Source of the DNA: Zhongshania aliphaticivorans
GTDB lineage: Bacteria > Pseudomonadota > Gammaproteobacteria > Pseudomonadales > Spongiibacteraceae
Assembly (NCBI RefSeq): GCF_902705875.1
Contig: NZ_CACSIK010000001.1
Coordinates: 357,558-421,557, forward strand
Length of the DNA stretch: 64,000 nt
Direction of reading: 5' to 3'
In this document: in pieces, positions 58,701 through 64,000 of the stretch
How positions within the stretch are numbered: position 1 is the first letter of the stretch
Layout of the letters: each line of letters begins with the position of its first letter
Translations under genes and position numbers: made by a program
Notes under the pieces: generated by a model
The model's database searches: none
What the model was told of the DNA's origin: nothing
Seen by the model: the letters and a program-made list of their open reading frames with translations, nothing else

Positions 58701-58730
58701 TATCAGAAGCTGACTGCGCTGCTTCTGATA
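58701..58730. promoter_or_regulatory. Perfect 10-bp inverted repeat
   Basis: TATCAGAAGC/GCTTCTGATA with a 10-base spacer, about 95 bases after the kinase stop and 360 before the CheB-CheR gene. Neither strand has a U-run beside it, so a terminator is unlikely. It may be an operator or a structured RNA piece. The remaining bases of 58606-59087 show no gene. Confidence 0.4.
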
Positions 58731-58981
58731 GAAGGAAGGTTATTATTGATAGCTTTTCTTTATTTCCTGCTTAGCTGCTCTTGGAGAGCCGCTAGCCTTT
58801 AAAACCATAATTCCCCCAGCATTGGCGTCTCGGTAATTACCTATACGATAGCGTTAGTTTCGTATCCAAAATATTAATAAAAGAATTTATAATGAATTGC
58901 TGTTATCTGGTTCACGTTTTTGACGTGTGAAAACGGCTAATTGAAGAACTTCAATTCAAGCATTTATCTTTCTTTTACGCA

Positions 58982-59010
58982 TTGACACTCTGCAGGTCAA
59001 AAAGGATATT
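58982..59010 (+). promoter_or_regulatory. Candidate sigma70 promoter of the CheB-CheR hybrid
   Basis: A perfect TTGACA (58982-58987), a 17-base spacer and GATATT (59005-59010, four of six consensus bases). It is 78 bases upstream of the ATG at 59088. Confidence 0.35.
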
Positions 59011-59087
59011 GCTTATTGGGACGAGTGTGTGGATATGGCTAGGAAACATCAAGGTCAAATAAGTAGTGAAAATATGGGAAAGGGGCA

Positions 59088-62000
59088 ATGTCAGACAATA
59101 CGGTGGATGTAAATAAAACAGATGTGCCGAGCGGAGGCGATGATCCGATCATTGTAGTTGGTATTGGGGCTAGTGCAGGCGGGCTTGATGCACTCCAAAT
59201 TATGATTGCCCACCTCCCTACTGATACGGGCATGAGTTTTATCGTTGCCCAGCACCTGTCGCCGTCTCACCGCAGTATGATGGTTGACCTATTGGTGAAA
59301 GATGCCCCGATACCCGTATGCACCGCATTAGATGAAGACGCGCTTCGGGCCAATACATTGTACATTTGTCCGCCAAACCACAATATTGAAATATCACGCG
59401 ATAATAAGATTGTTTTAACGAGTTATGTTGAGGCCCGTCATACACCCAGGCCGTCAATTGATATGCTGTTTGAGTCAATCGCCACCCACAAGGGCGGCAA
59501 TGCCATTGGCATTGTGCTGTCAGGTACGGGCAGTGATGGGAGTCGCGGTATTCGTGCGATTAAAGCTGAAAATGGCTTTGGCATTGTTCAAGACCCAAAT
59601 ACCGCAAAATTTGATGGGATGCCAAATTCGGCCATCAATTCCGGTAATGTTGATCTCATCGTATCGCCGGATCAAATAGGGGCGGAGCTAAAAAGCATCG
59701 CCATGTTCCCTAGAGATAGAACAATCGATGACGAAAAAGTCATGCCTAGGGAAACCTACAGCGGGATAATTCGATTACTTAAGTTACATTCCAAGGTGGA
59801 TTTTAGTCTTTACAAAGAAAATACCATTTTACGTCGTATAGAGCGGCGAATGATTTCCCTAAAGATTCCTAAAGCAGACGATTATTTAAAGCACCTGGAA
59901 ATGTACCCTGAGGAAATCAGCTTTTTATTTTCAGATATGTTGATTGGCGTAACGTCCTTCTTTCGCGATGCGAGAGCATATGAAATATTAAAGAGGGAGT
60001 TAAGGGAGCATCTCGCAGAGAAAAAAGATAAGGTCATTAGAATTTGGTCTGCTGGGTGCTCAACCGGCGAGGAACCGTATACTTTAGCTATTATTCTCAG
60101 CGATATATTGGGAAGCAAAGTAAATGATTATAAAATTCAGATATTTGCCACAGATATTGATGAGCATGCAATAAGTCTGGCTCGTGACGCGGTTTATCCT
60201 GAAAGCGCACTTCAGTTTCTTCCAAAGGAAATAAAGAATAAGTACTTTACGGTTAGAAATGAAATGTTTGAGCTGATAAAGCCCGTAAAGTCTTTAGTGA
60301 TTTTTTCCTTGCATGATATTAACCGAGATCCGCCATTTCTCCGTTTAGACTTAATATCCTGCCGCAATCTAATGATCTATTTTACCACTGAGTTACAGCG
60401 ACTATTATTGCCAACCTTTCACTATGCCCTCAATCCTGGTGGTTTATTGATGCTGGGTTTGTCTGAATCTATCGGTGTGTTTCAAGAGCAGTATCGGGTC
60501 GTTTCTAAAAGTGCAAAAATCTATGAATCTGTGCTGGTACGTAAATCATTGCCCCCAGAGCGTACATTGCGAAATAGAAATGTTCCTGACTATGTAGACT
60601 CATCATCAGAGCCAGTTAAAGAAGCTATTTTGCCCGCAAAGAAATTAGATTCTGAATATTCTAATTTAATTGTTCAGGCATTAAAGGAGTTGGTGTTACC
60701 AAACGCATTATTGATTAATACCAATCAAGATATCGTATTCAGCGAGGGTAGTAATGACTTGTTGGTTCGTCCCGAAGGAGTGCCGACGAATAATGTTGTT
60801 AAAAACTTTCATCCAAAGTTAGTGGTTGAGCTTAGGTCGGCATTGCATGAGATTAGCGCCGGAAAAGATTTTTATGATACGGGCTACCAGAATGTAAAAC
60901 TCAAGGGTGAGAGTGTTTGGGTAAGATTGATCTTAGCTAAAATAGTAAGAAATTCACCGCTAGGTGATCTCATTGTTATTTTTGGTGATATTGAGCGCCC
61001 GTTTGGTTTAACGGCCTTACAAGATTTTGAAGGTAATATCAGCTCCGAGGTAGTTAAAGAACAAGAGCGCTTATTAAGTCGTACCCGTGATCAGCTGCAG
61101 AATGTTATTGAGGAATTAGAAACCTCAAATGAAGAAATGCAAGCTGTTAATGAAGAGATGCAAAGTTCAAATGAAGAATTGCAAAGCTCAAACGAAGAGC
61201 TGGAAACAACCAACGAAGAGTTGCAGTCTACCAATGAAGAATTGCAAACGGCGTATGCAGAACTGCGCATGGCTTATGAGGACAAGGAGCAGCAGCAAGC
61301 CGAGTTAATATCACTGCGATCTGAGCTGATACAAGCTAATACCCTATTACAGGAGGCTGAAAAAATAGGGAAGACGGGCTCATTAATGTGGGACCTTGAG
61401 ACGCGTAAATTAACCTGGAGTAAGGGTAGTTATTCATTGTTTGGCCTTAACGATAATGAATTTCAGCCTTCTTATGAAGCGTTTATTGGTTTGGTTCACC
61501 CTGATGATCGTAATAGATTAGATAATCAAATGAAGGATATGCTTAATCAACGAGTTAAGCTCCCTATTGTCTTTAAAGCAGCAAATTCTGAGTCAGAAAC
61601 AATTATCTCCTTAGATGCTGTTGTGTCATTCAATGAGCTTAAGCAGGCTACACGGGTGATGGGGACAATGACGGATATTACCGAACGCACCCTCTATGAG
61701 CGAAATACCAGCGCTTATAAAGACAAAATTAATTACATTCTCACCAGTAGTTTGAATTGCGCGTATATATATAATTTTGAAAATCAGCATGTTGAATATG
61801 TTAATCCAACTTTGACGCAACATTTTGGCTTTGCATTGGCTGACCTTGAAGACTTCTCTGGCAATAACTTTATGAAGTTATTCAAGCAAGAAGAGCATGA
61901 AAAAATAAAAAGTCATTTTAATAAAGTTAAAAATGGTACGCCTGGCGCGACCTATCCCAATAATTATTCCTTTATTAAAAAAGATCCGCATTCCTTTGTG

Positions 62001-62090
62001 CCGGTGTATGCAAACCATACCGTTTACGATTTGAATGAATCTACTGGTCTAGCAAGTAGAATGTTAGTCACATTCTTTGCGGCGGAATAG
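59088..62090 (+). CDS. CheB-CheR-PAS hybrid chemotaxis-like signalling protein
   Basis: 1000 residues. CheB methylesterase (about 20-205) with Ser in GIGASAGG, His in QHLSPSH and Asp in GTGSDGSRG. CheR methyltransferase (about 220-490) with GVTSFFRD and the SAM motif [19 protein letters not shown]-like region follows, then a long coiled coil of NEE(L/M)Q heptads (about 675-740) and two PAS domains (about 765-890 and 895-1000). There is no receiver and no histidine kinase at the C-terminus. A GGDEF-EAL gene follows 6 bp later, suggesting that methylation-type sensing is coupled to c-di-GMP. Confidence 0.92.
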   Translation: MSDNTVDVNKTDVPSGGDDPIIVVGIGASAGGLDALQIMIAHLPTDTGMSFIVAQHLSPSHRSMMVDLLVKDAPIPVCTALDEDALRANTLYICPPNHNIEISRDNKIVLTSYVEARHTPRPSIDMLFESIATHKGGNAIGIVLSGTGSDGSRGIRAIKAENGFGIVQDPNTAKFDGMPNSAINSGNVDLIVSPDQIGAELKSIAMFPRDRTIDDEKVMPRETYSGIIRLLKLHSKVDFSLYKENTILRRIERRMISLKIPKADDYLKHLEMYPEEISFLFSDMLIGVTSFFRDARAYEILKRELREHLAEKKDKVIRIWSAGCSTGEEPYTLAIILSDILGSKVNDYKIQIFATDIDEHAISLARDAVYPESALQFLPKEIKNKYFTVRNEMFELIKPVKSLVIFSLHDINRDPPFLRLDLISCRNLMIYFTTELQRLLLPTFHYALNPGGLLMLGLSESIGVFQEQYRVVSKSAKIYESVLVRKSLPPERTLRNRNVPDYVDSSSEPVKEAILPAKKLDSEYSNLIVQALKELVLPNALLINTNQDIVFSEGSNDLLVRPEGVPTNNVVKNFHPKLVVELRSALHEISAGKDFYDTGYQNVKLKGESVWVRLILAKIVRNSPLGDLIVIFGDIERPFGLTALQDFEGNISSEVVKEQERLLSRTRDQLQNVIEELETSNEEMQAVNEEMQSSNEELQSSNEELETTNEELQSTNEELQTAYAELRMAYEDKEQQQAELISLRSELIQANTLLQEAEKIGKTGSLMWDLETRKLTWSKGSYSLFGLNDNEFQPSYEAFIGLVHPDDRNRLDNQMKDMLNQRVKLPIVFKAANSESETIISLDAVVSFNELKQATRVMGTMTDITERTLYERNTSAYKDKINYILTSSLNCAYIYNFENQHVEYVNPTLTQHFGFALADLEDFSGNNFMKLFKQEEHEKIKSHFNKVKNGTPGATYPNNYSFIKKDPHSFVPVYANHTVYDLNESTGLASRMLVTFFAAE

Positions 62091-62096
62091 CGAGCT

Positions 62097-64000
62097 ATGA
62101 CGAGGGGAACCGATGTCGGTCAAATTTTTCCTATGGCTACTGTAGGGACAGTCTGTTCGCCTGAGGTCTATAGCAATCTCTATCCAACCCCTTTTCTTAT
62201 TTTGAATGAAAAATGTCAGGTTCTTTATGCCAATGACGTGGCCAAGGCCGACATTGATGATCGTATTTGTCATGATTTGACGAGTATCAGGCGAGTTAGC
62301 TTTCTGCGTTATTTAAAAAATGGCACGGCAGATTTTGTTAATTGGACACATGAAGATAATAGTCGGCCTCTTGAACTCAGGATCGTTTTCAAAAATGAGC
62401 TTATGCGTTGTTTTGCCTATAAAAAACTCGTTGAGGATGACGGCTTTAAAACGATCCATCTCGCTTTGTTTGTTGTCGATGCAAAACACATACTTGATGC
62501 CAAGTTTAATGCCCATAGGCTAGCTTATAGTCACACACAGCAGGCGATTTATATATCGGATGAGTCGGGCAAGGTAACGGATGCCAACGCTGCTTTTTGT
62601 AGAATATATAAATACGCTGAGCGGGATGTAATCGGTCTAGATGAAGATGTATTGTTTGGCGGGGATAGTAGTCATAAGCGTTCCAAAGAGATTCTTCCTC
62701 ATCTTTTGGAGTGGGGCTCGTGGAATGGGCGGATTGTTAGTCTTTGCAGTGACGGTGGTACTTTTCAGTCTTCTTTGAGTGCGGTCTTGGTAAAAAAAGA
62801 CCAAGAGAATGAGTACTATATTCTTAATATTGTTGAGGATATTCAACGCCAGGTTAAGCTAGAGGAAAAGTTAACCCAGAATGCAGAAATTGACCCTTTA
62901 ACAGGCTTGTATAATCGACTTGCCTTTAACAATCATTTTGACAGTGAATTTAAGCAATGTCAGCGAAGTGGCGAAGGCTTGTCATTGATTTTTATCGATC
63001 TTGATAAATTTAAAGCCTTAAATGATAAGTATGGTCACGATTATGGTGATGAACTGCTTGTGCATGTTGGTCAGAGGCTAAAGAAAAATTTAAAAAGTGC
63101 TGATTTTATTGCTCGACTTGGAGGGGATGAGTTCGTCATTATTATGCGGGGAATATTTTCTACCGAGACTCTTTCTATCATTGGCGAAAAGTTGATCGCG
63201 ACGTTGTCAGCACCCTTTAAACTAAAGGAAATCAGTTATCAGTGCACCTCTAGTATTGGTATAGCGCGTTACCCTGAGGATGCCGTGGTGGCGGAACGGT
63301 TAGTTCAGGCTGCCGATAATGCAATGTATCAATCAAAGAATGCAGGCCGAAATAGGTGCTGCTTTTTTGATGAGCAAGTTTACAAGTTGGCTAGCCTAAA
63401 AGAGGAGCGAATCAAGGAGATCGCCAAGGCTTTAACCGCTCGTGATATAAAAACCTATTTCCAACCCGTACACAACTTGCTTACTGGCGATATCATTGCA
63501 TTTGAGGCCCTTTCTAGGTGGGAGCGTGAGGGAGGGGATGTTCAGTTACCGGTTGAATACCTGCCGCTTATTGAAAATGATAAGCTAATGATCGAGCTAG
63601 GTCGGGGTGTGGCCAGACAGGTTTATCAATTTTGCCAGATATTAACTCGAATGAAGAAGCCCGCGGCTGTCTCTATGAATTTATCAGCCATACAGCTCCG
63701 TGCTGAAGAGTTTATCTCTGATGTAGAGATGTTATTTGGTAATAAGGGCGCTGAATTTTGCAGTAGAGTCTCTATTGAGATAACTGAACCCCTTATTCTT
63801 GATACTGACACGGTGATTAGTCAGAATATTACTCGACTTACTACATTGGGAATAAAGTTAACTCTTGATAGCTTTGGTAAAGATAATTCTTCAATCTATG
63901 CACTCAAGCAGTATGATTTTTCTACTGTTAAGATTGATCGAATTTTTTTACAATCACTTGGCGATGATAATTCTCAGGACGCGAAAATTCTCACGGGTTT
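62097..64000 (+). CDS. PAS-GGDEF-EAL protein, 3' end cut by window
   Basis: Open from the ATG at 62097 to the edge (634 codons). An N-terminal unassigned region (1-135) and a PAS domain (about 140-265) precede the GGDEF domain, whose motif RLGGDEF (342-346) is intact; the I-site position reads KSAD instead of RxxD. The EAL domain begins at about 440 with FEALSR (Glu470). In the catalytic loop the usual DDFGTG reads LDSFGKDN, so one of the two Asp residues is Ser. The substrate lysine is kept (VKID). Cyclase activity is likely, phosphodiesterase activity doubtful. It follows the CheB-CheR gene by 6 bp. Confidence 0.92.
   Translation, partial: MTRGTDVGQIFPMATVGTVCSPEVYSNLYPTPFLILNEKCQVLYANDVAKADIDDRICHDLTSIRRVSFLRYLKNGTADFVNWTHEDNSRPLELRIVFKNELMRCFAYKKLVEDDGFKTIHLALFVVDAKHILDAKFNAHRLAYSHTQQAIYISDESGKVTDANAAFCRIYKYAERDVIGLDEDVLFGGDSSHKRSKEILPHLLEWGSWNGRIVSLCSDGGTFQSSLSAVLVKKDQENEYYILNIVEDIQRQVKLEEKLTQNAEIDPLTGLYNRLAFNNHFDSEFKQCQRSGEGLSLIFIDLDKFKALNDKYGHDYGDELLVHVGQRLKKNLKSADFIARLGGDEFVIIMRGIFSTETLSIIGEKLIATLSAPFKLKEISYQCTSSIGIARYPEDAVVAERLVQAADNAMYQSKNAGRNRCCFFDEQVYKLASLKEERIKEIAKALTARDIKTYFQPVHNLLTGDIIAFEALSRWEREGGDVQLPVEYLPLIENDKLMIELGRGVARQVYQFCQILTRMKKPAAVSMNLSAIQLRAEEFISDVEMLFGNKGAEFCSRVSIEITEPLILDTDTVISQNITRLTTLGIKLTLDSFGKDNSSIYALKQYDFSTVKIDRIFLQSLGDDNSQDAKILTG

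Overview
The window reads as a chromosomal segment of a free-living, probably marine gammaproteobacterium related to the Pseudomonadales/Cellvibrionales (a Spongiibacteraceae-type genus is my best guess, inferred only). The main reason is gene order: parC, serB, a fimX-like gene and its partner, psd, a sulfurtransferase, rsgA, orn, queG, nnr, tsaE, amiB, mutL, miaA, hfq, hflX, hflK, hflC, a DUF2065 gene, hisZ and purA follow the order I know from Pseudomonas aeruginosa. A wax-ester synthase-type acyltransferase, a large TonB-dependent receptor and many secreted lipoproteins fit an aquatic heterotroph. No tRNA, rRNA or CRISPR array was seen.

Layout. 0-6 kb: the edge of an FKBP-type isomerase, two small proteins, parC, a membrane AhpA/YtjB-like protein and serB. 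6-13.4 kb: a catalytically degenerate FimX-like c-di-GMP receptor, a PilZ-like partner, the EF-P modification set (epmB, efp, epmA) and psd. 13.4-19.7 kb: sulfurtransferase, rsgA, orn, a GDSL autotransporter esterase and queG. 19.9-32.9 kb: the long co-directional block nnr to purA, with overlapping stops and starts from nnr to miaA and a strong attenuator-like structure between hflC and the DUF2065 gene. 33-38.8 kb: a surface lipoprotein and TonB-dependent receptor separated by a multi-hairpin leader, then a convergent TPR lipoprotein. 39-42.7 kb: an OsmC protein, a nitronate monooxygenase-like protein, a GlxA-type AraC regulator and rlmA.

The accessory part is about 42.9-47.6 kb. It is a row of decayed polymorphic-toxin C-termini (including an RHS core end), each followed by a small gene or remnant that looks like its immunity partner, plus the truncated left end of an IS3-family element. 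Frameshifts and in-frame stops break the toxins, while several immunity-like genes stay open. No full-length rhs gene, integrase or tRNA is visible around it.

47.6-54.2 kb is a minus-strand set: a Ycf46-like AAA ATPase, a WS/DGAT acyltransferase, an Atm1-type ABC exporter, three small membrane/PH proteins and a thioesterase. 54.4-58.6 kb holds a Gly/Ser-rich lipoprotein, an M23 peptidase overlapping a bactofilin gene, and a bacterial RIO1-type kinase. The window ends with a CheB-CheR-PAS hybrid and a GGDEF-EAL protein that runs off the edge.
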